Positions 50,314-61,023 of a stretch of DNA of 64,000 nucleotides are shown here, one piece after another. A model generated the notes under the pieces. It searched no databases. It was not told the origin of the DNA and worked only from the letters and a program-made list of their open reading frames with translations. Within the stretch, counting starts at the first letter, position 1. Every line of letters starts with the position of its first letter. The position numbers and the translations under genes were made by a program. Source of the DNA: Lodderomyces elongisporus (Eukaryota > Ascomycota > Pichiomycetes > Serinales > Debaryomycetaceae); the NCBI RefSeq assembly GCF_030384665.1, contig NC_083676.1:1860001-1924000 (forward strand), read 5' to 3'.

Positions 50314-52377
50314 TCTCAATTGACAATTGAAAATTGCTGATTGTTAACTATTTGTGTATTTGATTTTTCAAATTAGTAAATGGTAATTCAGATTCAATGT
50401 CTGTTTAGTTATAATTTCTTGTATGACTTTCTTTCAACGTTTGGTGGAAACAAATTTTTGTAAGTTGTGGTTGTAAACTCTAATTTGGCAGCCAAAATTA
50501 GCAAAATAGCTACTCTATTTTACAGTTGATTTTTTTAATTTTTCTTTTCATTACTATTTTTATAAAGAAACATATTCAAATTAATTATTTGCAACCACAA
50601 CTTAAGCACGAGCTAGCTACATTTTTGGCTTAGATGACAATTATATTTACTAGACTAGTATTAGCTAGCAAGGATATACCAACCCGTATTTAATTCATAA
50701 AGAAAGTTTCATCTTGTTTCTGGTGATTGCGAGTCATTTTGCCCTAAGTTGAATCCAGTTACCTGAGACAAAGTTTTGGTTTTTTTTTTTTGGCGCATAA
50801 TTAGTTGAAGTAGTCGACTAGAAGATACAGAAATGCATTGGTTTTTTGATGGATGGGGGAGGAAGAGGAGAAATAGAAAGGAGGAGAAAGCTAAGCTGCT
50901 TTGTATGTTATTGTTTAATAAAGAAATATGGGGTATTCCTTTTGGTTGGTGTTACATAGTCATCAAGTCGGATCATAAGTTGGCAAGAGTTGCAGCCTTC
51001 AAGCTTAAACTAATTTACGAAATGAAATGGTACATGTGTCATGATTGGTTACAATGTTGAAGCCAAGTGTGATCTACTACCTCTATCAATACTACTAATT
51101 CTACGGGTGAATTAGAGAATTAAAAAAATATAAGAACTGAGCAAACAAATAACCAATGAGGCTAAAATAATAAAAGAGGATATGAAAGGCTCTGATCTTT
51201 GTGGGCTATGCAAACTATTTGAAAGTACAAATAGCAAATAGCCCACATGGGGTCCCTCTTTATTACATCCCTCAACGCACAAACCCTAAACACAAAAACA
51301 ATTAATCAATATAAATTAAGATGCAAAAACACAAAGTTACAAAGTTACAAACATTTAAAGTGCACACGAGGGTTAGGATGGCAAGTGTAAAGATGGGAAG
51401 TTGAATAAATTTGAAATCCAAATTAAGATGAAAAGAAAAAATAGAAAAATAGATAAAAAGAAGAAGAAGAAGAAGAAGAGGAAGAAAATGGAAAATACAA
51501 AAAAAAAAAACAGAAAGGGAAATAAAATAAAAGGGGGGAAGAGAGAAGAAGAAGAAGAAGAAGAAGAGGGAAAAAAAAATGCACGCGCACGTTGTCCATG
51601 ATACTATCGCAAGAGGCAAGAGTAGAAGCCTTAATTTATCAAGAATCTAAAATTCATGTGAGACAAAAAGTCTTTAACTTGATTTCATTCCTTGATTAGA
51701 TTTATCAGTACACTACAGTACAGGTGAGTGGGGCGGGAAGGGTAAGAGGAGGAAACAGAAAACAGAAAACAGAAAACAGAAAACAGAAAACAGAAAATAG
51801 AAAAGAGAAAAAAAGTCAATGGGCTATACTTTATAAGAAAGTTTCATATTATTTGCAACTATTAGTATTACATACTGTTGGCAAAATGTAGTTGTGGCAT
51901 TGTTTGTTCCTTTCATTGGGGGTTTCTTTATATGTTGTCTTTAAGTTATGCTTCTTGTGTTGTATTTGCTTCAACTTCTCTCTACATCCTTCCATCCATT
52001 CAAGCTTCCATATAAATCCCAAATAAAATGAAGAACTCAAAAACAGAAGAAGAAGAAGAAGAAGAAGAAATTGTTGGTATTATTTGTTGATTATTGAAAG
52101 ATACTACTAGGGATATAGCATTGTGTGCATATGTGGCTATTTTGTACCCGTGCGATTTGACTTTATAAAAAAAACACATATTTTTTTATTTTATTTTATT
52201 TTATTTTATTTTTTGTTAACCCTCGTGGGACCTTTGAAACTCTGACTCTCATATACATTTTTACACAACAAAGTGTACAACGTTTTTCCTTTTTTATCTC
52301 TTTTTTCTTTTTTGCATATTTTTTACAAATAGAATAATGACATATTCATTTTGTATATGGTTGTGAAAATGCAATTT

Positions 52378-52410
<33 letters not shown>

Positions 52411-52858
52411 CTTACGCTAGATTCCTCTTCTTCCAGTTTTTTTTTTTTTTGGAACTATCTCAAGACTCTTGAATCAAATTGGTTTGACTTTATTGCAGAA
52501 CTCAAAGAGACTATTTCATCAAACATCCTGTTGCAACTTCATCTATAACCTGGATTGCGACACTCTCATCACACTACAGTTTATTGCATCTTATTTTGTT
52601 CTACCTCACTTCACTTCACTTCACTTAACCACACTTAACCACACTTAACCTCACTTAACCTCACTTAATCTTACTTAATCACACCTCATAGCACAGCAAG
52701 GTACAGAACATTTGGATCACCAACTTTCTCTTGTTTTGTTCCACGCACAAGAGTCCTCACCTTTACAATTATTACACAAAATACTCACTACGTTTTTTAT
52801 TTTTTTTTTTGGATCTGTTCGTTTTTTTTTAATTTTTTGCAGACATTTAGCCAAATTT
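50314..52858. other. Long intergenic region upstream of the bHLH gene
   Basis: It holds an inverted-repeat structure at 50462-50603, (GAA)-rich blocks at 51462-51485 and 51544-51570, an AAAACAG repeat at about 51755-51800, (GAA)n at about 52046-52068, (TA)n at about 52380-52406 and a CACTTAAC-type repeat at about 52610-52685. The frame at 50833-51060 is without recognisable features. Most of this is probably the regulatory region and leader of the bHLH gene. Confidence 0.55.
50462..50603. repeat. Inverted-repeat element with inner hairpin
   Basis: AAGTTGTGGTTGTAA (50462-50476) faces TTGCAACCACAACTT (50589-50603), one mismatch in 15. Between them CTAATTTGGC-A-GCCAAAATTAG (50480-50501) forms a near-perfect hairpin. 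It lies about 150-290 bases upstream of the SRO9-like start. Confidence 0.6.
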
Positions 52859-54625
52859 ATGATGATGAAACTACCACCACCACCAGAGCTCAAGACTACT
52901 ATCATCCAACTCAATAAGGACTTGGATTCAGAAGAGTCTAATTCTGGGTATGAGATCTTGACAAATGAGTATAATGCCGAAACTGCTGGTATTGCCTCAA
53001 AGATGTCAACTGATACAGAATCCGCACCCACTTCACCAAACTTGGAAGCAACTGCGGGCAAGAAGAAAAGAAGAAGATCGACTGCTAATATCAATTCAGA
53101 AGAATTGGCTAAACGTAAACACGAAACAAAGCAATTACACTCAATTATTGAAAAAAGAAGAAGAATAAAAATAAATAGAGAGTTTGAAGCTCTAAAATAC
53201 TTGATTCCTGCTTGCCGCAACTGGACCAATAACAATAACAATAACAGTAACTCAAATTCAAACTCAAACTCGAATGAGAGTGGTTCTTCTCTGGTTTTAT
53301 TAAAGGGCAGAAAAGGTAATAATAATGGCAATAGCAATAACAAGAACAGCACTGCTAGTAGTAGTGGTGGTGGGAGCAATAATGGAGGCAAGATTGATGG
53401 AATGTACAAGTTGACTATACTAAAGAGTTCGGTGGAATATATCTTGTATTTGCACCATATCATACAGAAGCAGCATGAACTATTGTCGAATCATGCAGGC
53501 ATTGGTTCGCGTATAGATGAAGATGTGCTGAGTTTTGATATAGACTTTGCCAAGATACCTTTAAACGTAAATCAATATAGAAATATTGATATTGATTTTA
53601 GTTTTAGAGATCTCATGGCTGAAATACAGAACCTGGGGGAACTTGAAAGGGACAACAATTGCGTGACAAAATTCAAGAAGAGGAAAACTCACAAAATTGT
53701 TGAGGAAGAAGAAAAGGGAATCAAAATCAAAGACACAATAGAGAATGAGCAGCAACATGAAAAGAAGAAAAATACTCAAGTGCAAGGAAAATATTTTGGT
53801 GAAGATGAAGGACAAGGCGGAGAAGAAGAGAAGCAAAAAGACAACGATGGTGAACACGATAATAACGATGAAGCTGATGTTACAAGCAACGAGAAAGAAG
53901 GTAAAGTATTAGATCATGATAAAAAATACAAACAGATTTTCAAATCTCCTATTAACAAGTCCTTGAAGGAAAACAATTCACACTTTGCCTCTATAAAGTC
54001 TAATCCACATCCTTCATCAAGTCGTAAGCAGCTGCTACCCACCCCCGAGTTTACTCCTGATATTCCACCTGAATTTTCAATATTTAAAAACTATACAGGA
54101 TCAAGCGGCATCAGTAATATTGGCTCTGATAGTGGGAACAATGGTGGGAATAATTGTAATAATGATAGTAAAGGTAGGTGGCGTGAGAGAGTCAACTCAA
54201 ACCCTATCAGTCCGCACACTTCCATTTTAAAGTCTACTCATCCATCACCATTTTCTGCTCCATTGAGATCTACCAGCTCAAACCAATCTTCTCCGTTGAA
54301 CTTTGGATTCTCCAATGTCAATACCAGTAACCTGCTTTCTGCCTCACTTGGTGGTAGATTTACGCTACCTGACCCCGCAGTTAACCCATCGCTGAATTTA
54401 AGTGAGGTACCCCGTGGTAACGAGATATTCAGGAATATGCCGCTACGCAAACAAAGTCTGCACTCAATGGAAAATCAAGAAGACGAGGAGACAAAAGAGA
54501 GGCAGACAAACGACGAAACAGAACCACAAGCAGATGCTGAGAACAATAACAAATTTGGTGAACAGTATGCTTCTAAAACATTACTTTCATTGAAAAGATC
54601 AAGTATCGACCACTTATTAAATTGA
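52859..54625 (+). CDS. bHLH transcription factor with very long loop
   Basis: The start at 52859 (MMMKLPPPPELKTT) is preferred: the 49 codons upstream in frame translate T-rich leader. The 588-residue protein has a basic region KRKHETKQLHSIIEKRRRIK near 83-102, with the H5-E9-R13 pattern that reads CACGTG. Helix 1 ends at YLIPACRN. Helix 2 (YKLTILKSSVEYILYLHHII) begins about 65 residues later, after an Asn/Ser/Gly loop far longer than usual. The rest is acidic then Ser/Pro-rich with SP/TP motifs. It is not an obvious Cbf1, Pho4 or Tye7; INO4/INO2 or a clade-specific factor remain possible. Confidence 0.85.
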   Translation: MMMKLPPPPELKTTIIQLNKDLDSEESNSGYEILTNEYNAETAGIASKMSTDTESAPTSPNLEATAGKKKRRRSTANINSEELAKRKHETKQLHSIIEKRRRIKINREFEALKYLIPACRNWTNNNNNNSNSNSNSNSNESGSSLVLLKGRKGNNNGNSNNKNSTASSSGGGSNNGGKIDGMYKLTILKSSVEYILYLHHIIQKQHELLSNHAGIGSRIDEDVLSFDIDFAKIPLNVNQYRNIDIDFSFRDLMAEIQNLGELERDNNCVTKFKKRKTHKIVEEEEKGIKIKDTIENEQQHEKKKNTQVQGKYFGEDEGQGGEEEKQKDNDGEHDNNDEADVTSNEKEGKVLDHDKKYKQIFKSPINKSLKENNSHFASIKSNPHPSSSRKQLLPTPEFTPDIPPEFSIFKNYTGSSGISNIGSDSGNNGGNNCNNDSKGRWRERVNSNPISPHTSILKSTHPSPFSAPLRSTSSNQSSPLNFGFSNVNTSNLLSASLGGRFTLPDPAVNPSLNLSEVPRGNEIFRNMPLRKQSLHSMENQEDEETKERQTNDETEPQADAENNNKFGEQYASKTLLSLKRSSIDHLLN

Positions 54626-54829
54626 TTATGGATCAATTTAGAAATAGAATAAACGAAAAAAAAAGAACGAAAATGAAGAAAAAAATTCTTAAAAAATATA
54701 AATACGAATTATACGAAATTTAAGGTTCTCTCAAATCGTGGTTTGCTATTTCCTTTGGCAAATGTTTATATATATGTTTGTTTGTTTGTTTGTTTTTTAT
54801 TTATTTTCAATTCTATAGTAATGCATTAT

Positions 54830-56010
54830 TCATTGTGATTCTTTCAAAAGATTGTTGTCGTATAAATATTCCACATATTCATCGACTTTACTTGGCCAAG
54901 CTGCCATTTCATCGTAACCTTTTAAACTGTGTGGGTCTGTAAGAATTACTTCCTGAAAGAATGGCAAAAACATAGACCATGTGTCAAAAGATATGACTTT
55001 TCTCGATGTTGTTGTTGTTGTTGTAGTTGTTGTAGACGATGAAGATGTAGTTAAGAAATCGTACCAATTATTAACTCTGTCATTTACTTCACTTCGCAGT
55101 ACATCTGTTGCCTTGTTAGCACCATTTTCAGATTCATCTTGTGTTGTTTCAAAATGTTGATTTATGACCAATGGTAATAGCAATTGCCAATAACTAATTG
55201 CAAGATCAACATCTAAAACTTTCTGGTTTTCAGTTTCTAGAAGAAATGTAAATGCAAATTCGTAAAGCTTTTTGAAATTGAGTTCTTGTCCTGTAACAAT
55301 GTCATGGTACTCACCCCTACCCTTTATTAAATCATTGTGAAATTTAGTAATAAATTTTGACATCTCTGCAATGTCAGCAATTTTATAATTCTGCCACACT
55401 TGTAAGAATGATTCGCGTTGGAACTCACCAACCTTTCGTGATTTAAACAAAAACGCTAAAGTCAATGATTTGGGGTCATCGGGATCAATCTCAAGGTCCT
55501 CAAGGTATTTCAATGTACCATCGATATCAATAATCTGATCATTGCTTGGGTCTTTATATGCATCAAATATGGCAACCAATGCAGAGTTTTCTGCCGGCTT
55601 GGGTGCTCCTCTCGTTGTTGTTGTTGTTGTTGCTGTGTTAGAATTCGTACTACCATTAGCTGGCCTACTATAATTTGAATGTTTTGAATAGTATAGATCA
55701 ATTGCTTGTGCTATATTGTAATTAGTTTGATCCAAGTATCTCGCAGCAGTTGACGTTGATGTAGACGTCAACTCACTGAACTGGTTCTTTAAGGCAGCCT
55801 TATTTACCTATATGAAATAAAAATACGTTAGTAATAAACTCGAAATGAGAGAGAAACAAGAATAAAAAGAGGTAAAAACGGATAAAAATGAGAAAAGAAA
55901 CTTGGAAGGGGAAAATTTAAAAAAAAAAAAGAAGAAGGAAAATGAATGGATAGATTGAGGCCAACTCTAAAATTAAAACATTCAAAGTGGTACTTTTTTT
56001 TACATACCAT
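54830..56010 (-). CDS. DCN1: Cullin neddylation co-E3 Dcn1 (two exons)
   Basis: Exons are 56008-56010 (ATG only) and 55807-54830, with a 200-bp intron between, giving 326 residues. Residues about 2-45 form a UBA-like domain (MVNKAALKNQFSELT, then AARYLDQTNYNIAQAIDLYY). From about 75 the DCUN1/PONY domain follows: IDIDGTLKYLEDLEIDPDDP, YEFAFTFLLETENQKVLDVD and ISFDTWSMFLPFFQEV. Dcn1 binds the acetylated N-terminus of the Nedd8 E2 Ubc12 and the cullin, promoting Cdc53 neddylation. A Ser/Thr run near residues 255-268 is a low-complexity insertion. It is divergent from APC2, as in S. cerevisiae (YLR127C/YLR128W), where DCN1 also has a 5' intron. Confidence 0.93.
55808..56007 (-). other. DCN1 intron, placed directly after the ATG
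   Basis: On the minus strand, donor GTATGT follows the ATG at once (56007-56002), the branch point TACTAAC is at 55833-55827 and the acceptor TATAG ends at 55808. Splicing joins ATG to GTAAATAAG in frame with the Dcn1 domain. Without it the domain frame has no ATG at its start. It is the only clear intron in the window. Confidence 0.9.
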
Positions 56011-56476
56011 TGGGGATAGTGCTTTGTATGAGTTATTGATTCTGATGAGTATTGGAAGAATGAAGAGATATTAGAGATAGAGACTGGTTCTCCCGATCTC
56101 TTAGCAGTACAAAATTGCGCGTGAAGAACGCAACTTTTGCTTTTCTTTTTTTAATTTTTTTGTTTTTCTTTTTGGATGGTTTCTTTGTTTTGAATTTTTT
56201 GGGTGGTGAGAAGTAGGGAGCGGGAGTGTAAAGATTGAATTTATGTGTTCTAAATATAATGTTTTCTTTTTTCCAGATTTGAGATTATTTGATCTCCGAT
56301 TTCCCTTCTGATCGTTGTTCTCAGAAAGTGCATCCAAAAGTCTTTCAACACATTCAATACAAAACACCACCAAACAATTTTGGTAAGGTCTAATTCCTTT
56401 TTTTTTTGTTGTTGTTTCAAGTTCGGCGCCATCCATTTCCTTCCTTTTCACTTTCTTCTCCCAATTCAATGTTGAT
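56011..56476. promoter_or_regulatory. Divergent promoter DCN1/APC2
   Basis: The 466 bases separate the two ATGs. They contain T-rich tracts at 56145-56175 and 56398-56412. No specific factor site is recognised. Confidence 0.5.
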
Positions 56477-58831
56477 ATGAATGATGGAATACTGAGGATT
56501 TCTGCTGCTCAAATCCAATCAGTAATACCACTCAATGTATTGGATGATTTGGCCCAAATTCAATCAGATATCGATAACGATATTCAAATATTATTGGAAT
56601 GGTTGCAACCAGTGATACCTGATGTGATGCTGCAAAGTCAGCATTGTCAAACAAGCTTAGGAGATTTAGGAGAGTTTGGAGAAACTCCAGAAATTCTGGA
56701 GAGCTTAGAAAATTTAGGAAATACAAGAAATTCTGGAGTTTCGGGAAATACTGCAATAATTAGAAGACAAACACGAAGTTTGGCATCGACAGCGGCAGCA
56801 CCGGTAACAAAAGTGTCAACATCAACAGCAAGGACGGCAACGGCAACGGCAAAGCAATATACTAAAGATGGTGTTTTAGAGACAAAGTTCATCTCTTCAA
56901 ACTATAAAGAACCTTCACATCGTGTGAAACAGGCAATTAGGAGTTGTCTTAAACTTGAAGAAGATCAGTATAAGTTTATGGATATTTACTTAAACACGGT
57001 GGATGCGGAATTGAGGTCTTTGCAAGTCCCTGCCTTTATGGCCGTTGACTTCAACGGCTTTAGCCATGCTTTAAAAGAAGGCCAAAATCGATCGTTTGCA
57101 GACTACATTCAGTTTATTAAACTTCTCCAGCGTCACTATGACAACCAACTTGATAATTTGATGTTACCCGCCTCTGTTCGCAGTATCTTTGATGACAAGT
57201 ACCGCATTATTCTTCAATTATATTTGTTGAGACAACAAGATTTCTTGCCATTGATAAAGCAGTTTTTTGTGACCTCATTTTTTGGCAAAAGCACTCTTTC
57301 GGCAAAGCCAACATCTTCATCGATGACGTTGAATATGATTGACGTCATTACAACTTTGGTGTCAGTCGGTCTCTGTGAAAAGTTGAATGAAATTATGGTA
57401 CAAATTTGTGTTGAAAAAGTCAAGACATACACCTTGCAATTATGCTGCAATGTTTGGGACAGACCTCTTCTAGATAACTTAAAGTCATTCATACAAGACG
57501 AAATCTACCCAGATTTCTCCATTATTGTGAGCTACACTACACCTAAGATGACTTTGACGGATGCAATGAATAACCACTATTTATACGAATTATCCAATGT
57601 TGCTCACACAAAACTAATATCACAACGTATCACCGAGATTTTCCAGCTAGTTCTTGCATACCCCAGTAGCCTACATGCATTGATTGAGTTGCATCTGGTT
57701 CTAAATCTGAAAGTTCAGCAAATTTACGAAGTCAATGCACATCAAGTTATGTTGACGAATCACGCCTCAAATTTTGAAGCTTTGCAAAGTCTGGAGCGAA
57801 GCAAACTTGTAGACACATTTATAAATGAATGTCAAAAGAATTTGCTTCATGCAGGCGTGAACACTATTGACATTATTATTGCTTATACCAAGACCGTCAA
57901 GTCTTTTTTGATGATTGACCCGAGAGGAGTGTTGCTTGATAAAGTGATACGACCTATTCGAGAGTATCTAAAGACAAGGCCGGATATATTCACCAAACTA
58001 GTCCATGGCTTGTTAGATACGTCGCCCCAGACTAATAGGTTGTGGGAATTGGCCTCTCAGTTGTATGATACAAAGTCTACCAAATCCAAAAAAAGAGGTG
58101 CTTACAAAGACTTTATTGATCCCAAGTGGACACCTGATCCTATCGATGCGTTGCCTGACTTTAAAAGAGAAAAAGTAGGCGACATAATTGAATCATTGCT
58201 CTCCATCTTTGAATCAAAAGATATTTTTATACAAGAGTTCACTACCTTATTTGCAAACCAGCTAATAAAACTGTCATCGTTTGATGCACGCAAAGTAGGA
58301 AACAAACTAGCACTTTTGAAAGAACGTTTCGGAAACCAAAGTTTCCCTACACTTGATGTAATGATTAAAGATTTTGAAACAAGCGAAGCATTAAATGCCA
58401 CACTAGGAACAAAACAGCTACAAATGGGAGTTCTTTCGCATTTATATTGGTCAAGTATCTTGGAAGGTATCAATCCTGAGTACAACCAATTCAAATTACC
58501 GCCTGATATGGACCTAATGTTTAAAAACTTTCAAGCCGAGCACGCGATTGAAAAGCAAGGAAGAACTTTGAAGCTTGTCCCCAGTTTGGGCACTGTCAAA
58601 CTACATATACATATGAAGAGCCAGACACGGGAGTTTGAGGTTAGTCCGGATAAAGCTGCGATAATCTCGTTATTCAGTGAAGAAAAAAATGAACTTTCAA
58701 TAGATCACATTGCTTCCACTTTGAATATGCCTCTGTATATGGCTACTGAAGGTTTATCATTTTGGGCTAAAGAGGGAGTATTGATAAATTTGACACCGAC
58801 TTTGTACATTGTAGATGAAGACGATGACTGA
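56477..58831 (+). CDS. APC2: Anaphase-promoting complex cullin subunit Apc2, C-terminally truncated
   Basis: The 784-residue protein has cullin-repeat-like helices in the N-terminal half and the cullin homology domain from about 520 (LVHGLLDTSPQTNRLWELA; FIQEFTTLFANQLIK; LGTKQLQMGVLSHLYWSSI), with winged-helix sequence near 700-775. Apc2 with Apc11 is the catalytic core of the APC/C, the ubiquitin ligase that triggers anaphase. The frame stops just after DEDDD, where orthologues continue with an acidic linker and a C-terminal WHB domain of about 60 residues. S. cerevisiae Apc2 has 853. The downstream DNA still carries a remnant of that part. Confidence 0.93.
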   Translation: MNDGILRISAAQIQSVIPLNVLDDLAQIQSDIDNDIQILLEWLQPVIPDVMLQSQHCQTSLGDLGEFGETPEILESLENLGNTRNSGVSGNTAIIRRQTRSLASTAAAPVTKVSTSTARTATATAKQYTKDGVLETKFISSNYKEPSHRVKQAIRSCLKLEEDQYKFMDIYLNTVDAELRSLQVPAFMAVDFNGFSHALKEGQNRSFADYIQFIKLLQRHYDNQLDNLMLPASVRSIFDDKYRIILQLYLLRQQDFLPLIKQFFVTSFFGKSTLSAKPTSSSMTLNMIDVITTLVSVGLCEKLNEIMVQICVEKVKTYTLQLCCNVWDRPLLDNLKSFIQDEIYPDFSIIVSYTTPKMTLTDAMNNHYLYELSNVAHTKLISQRITEIFQLVLAYPSSLHALIELHLVLNLKVQQIYEVNAHQVMLTNHASNFEALQSLERSKLVDTFINECQKNLLHAGVNTIDIIIAYTKTVKSFLMIDPRGVLLDKVIRPIREYLKTRPDIFTKLVHGLLDTSPQTNRLWELASQLYDTKSTKSKKRGAYKDFIDPKWTPDPIDALPDFKREKVGDIIESLLSIFESKDIFIQEFTTLFANQLIKLSSFDARKVGNKLALLKERFGNQSFPTLDVMIKDFETSEALNATLGTKQLQMGVLSHLYWSSILEGINPEYNQFKLPPDMDLMFKNFQAEHAIEKQGRTLKLVPSLGTVKLHIHMKSQTREFEVSPDKAAIISLFSEEKNELSIDHIASTLNMPLYMATEGLSFWAKEGVLINLTPTLYIVDEDDD

Positions 58832-58948
58832 GATTACGAAGATAATGAAGAAGCCAAGCATGATCGAAATGGCATAAGTGTTGATGATATCGATAACGAG
58901 CTTTGAATTTTGTTGACTAATATTTTGAGAGAAATCGAAAAGGTTCCT
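58832..58948 (+). pseudogene. Decayed C-terminal extension (WHB domain start) of APC2
   Basis: In frame after the TGA at 58829-58831, 24 codons read on (DYEDNEEAKHDRNG, then ISVDDIDNEL) to a second TGA at 58904-58906, followed by ILLTNILREIEKVP. After that the DNA turns into T-runs and a (TAT)n repeat. The text before and after the second TGA looks like an Apc2 acidic linker plus the first helix of the WHB domain. Confidence 0.65.
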
Positions 58949-58976
58949 TTTTTTTTTCTTATTTTTTGTTTCTTCC

Positions 58977-59009
<33 letters not shown>

Positions 59010-59043
59010 CCATTCTTATTTAATTTTATGCTAATGTATAGTT

Positions 59044-60901
59044 CTATTTGCGATCGGTTTTTTTAGTCCATTTCCTTGCCGGTCTAATTTCATCGTTGAT
59101 ATAACCTGGTACTTTGATACCCCAATTTCTTTCTAGATGAAGCTGAACATCTTTTACATCAACTTTATCCAATTTTCGATGCTTTGCTAAGCTGCATGAA
59201 AATTCCATCACATTCGTAACAAACTCGTCCGCTAAATCCATAAAAAGATCTTCAACATCATTATCTACAGAGGTCTTGACATCGCCTTGATCAACCGAAA
59301 TTCTTGTGATCAACTCATTGAGTTTACGCTTTGTCAACACTCTACCATCATTGTCTGGTATATTCTGTGGAGTGATCGAGGTGTTTCCATTAGACGTGGA
59401 TAAGGAGTTTGCAATTGCAGATGAAGAAGGTGTAAGACCTGTAGATCCTAATGGTTTTTTCGAAGTATTTGGTGCAGACGACGCTGATGAACCTTGTGCA
59501 TTTTTTGAGCTCGGAGTTGCTGCTCTTGAGATTGTCGCGTTTGTTTTCACGGTTGTTGTTGGTGGTTTTCCGGGCGTGGGTGTCGAGGACTTCTTGGACA
59601 AGTTTGTTGTCCCTTTCTGTATACTTGCCGGTGTCTGCGATTGAGCTTCTGGCTGCTGCTTTACTGGTGGTTGTGTTGGCATATTCACGTTTGAAGCTTT
59701 TTCCGGAATGTTCTCTGTCTTGATGGTTGGTGCTGATACTGGTGCTGGTGCTGATGCTGGTGCTGATACTGGTACTGGTGTTGGTGCTGGTGCTGGTGCT
59801 GATACTGGTGCTGATACTGGTGCTGATACTGGTGCTGGTGCTGGTGCTGGTGCTGATACTGGTGCTGATACTGGTGCTGATACTGGTGCTGATACTGGTG
59901 CTGGTGCTGGTGTCGATGCTGATGATGGCGTTGACGCCGATGACGGAGGTACCGTTGCAGATTGTGAAGGTTGTGGTGGTATAATTGGCGGTGTTGGTAC
60001 TGGAGAGACAGAAGTCCTCACTGATTGAGGGGCTGAGAGCTCATTAGGAGTTGGAGAAGGTCTTTGGGGTGTGCCTACAGGAGTAGCATTAGCAGATAAC
60101 CTACCTGAGTCCACTAACACTTTTCTCATATATAGAGCTCCTTTGTGGCATTGTTGTAGTTGGCTTCTGACATCAAGAATTGATTTTTCAATATTTTGTC
60201 TCTTTGCGGGGTCTGTCTCTTGATCTTTCAAAGTCCTGAGCTTTTCGATTTTGTCTAGTAAACTTTGTAAAATATTCCTCACTTGATTGTACTTTTCTAG
60301 AGTTACTTTCAGAGAGTCACCAACAGCTGGAGTATTTGTCCTTTGGGGAACAGGTGATTGGATAGGCTGCTGTTGATGAATTGATTGCTGGGGCAATTGA
60401 GCAGGTATTTGCCGTGACGGCACTGGTGATTGTTGTGATGGCATTGGCATTTGTTGTGATGGCATTGGTGATTGTTGTGATGGCACTGGCATTTGTTGTG
60501 GTGGTATTGGCATTTGTTGTGATGGCACTGGCATTTGTTGTGGTGGTATTGGCATTTGTTGTGATGGCATTGGTGATTGTTGTGGTGGCATTGGCATTTG
60601 TTGTGGTGGTATTGGCATTTGTTGTGATGGCACTGGTGCTTGTTGTGATGGCACTGGTGCTTGTTGTGATGGCATTGGTGATTGTTGTGATGGCATTGGT
60701 AAATGCAGCAATTGAGGAGCTGTTGTCGGTCTCGGATTTGCAAATTCACTTTGCAAAGGAACCATTGGGGCTGATTGTACATTCAGCAATACGGAAGGTG
60801 ACGCACGTGAGGATGTACCAAACTTCGGTGTCTCCGTTTTAGCTGGCTCGCCATCTACTACGCTAGAATTGTTTATTGGTGCTGACTTGGGCTGTTGCTG
60901 T

Positions 60902-60960
<59 letters not shown>

Positions 60961-60985
60961 CTGTTGCTGTTGCTGCTGCTGTTGC

Positions 60986-61023
<38 letters not shown>

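Noticed and set aside
50833..51060. 75-codon frame starting MHWFFDGWGRKRR
   Set aside because: Trp/Lys-rich and without homology I recognise; isolated in a regulatory-looking region. Not excluded, but unsupported.
52712..52858. 49-codon N-terminal extension of the bHLH gene
   Set aside because: It translates T-rich leader into a Phe/Leu-rich stretch unlike the protein; the ATG at 52859 opens onto ordinary coding sequence. A splice acceptor-like TTTTTTGCAG at about 52833-52842 was seen, but no donor or TACTAAC branch point.
58829..58906. Programmed TGA readthrough in APC2
   Set aside because: Contexts TGA-G and TGA-A are not strong readthrough signals, and the homology ends soon after the second TGA, so decay is simpler.
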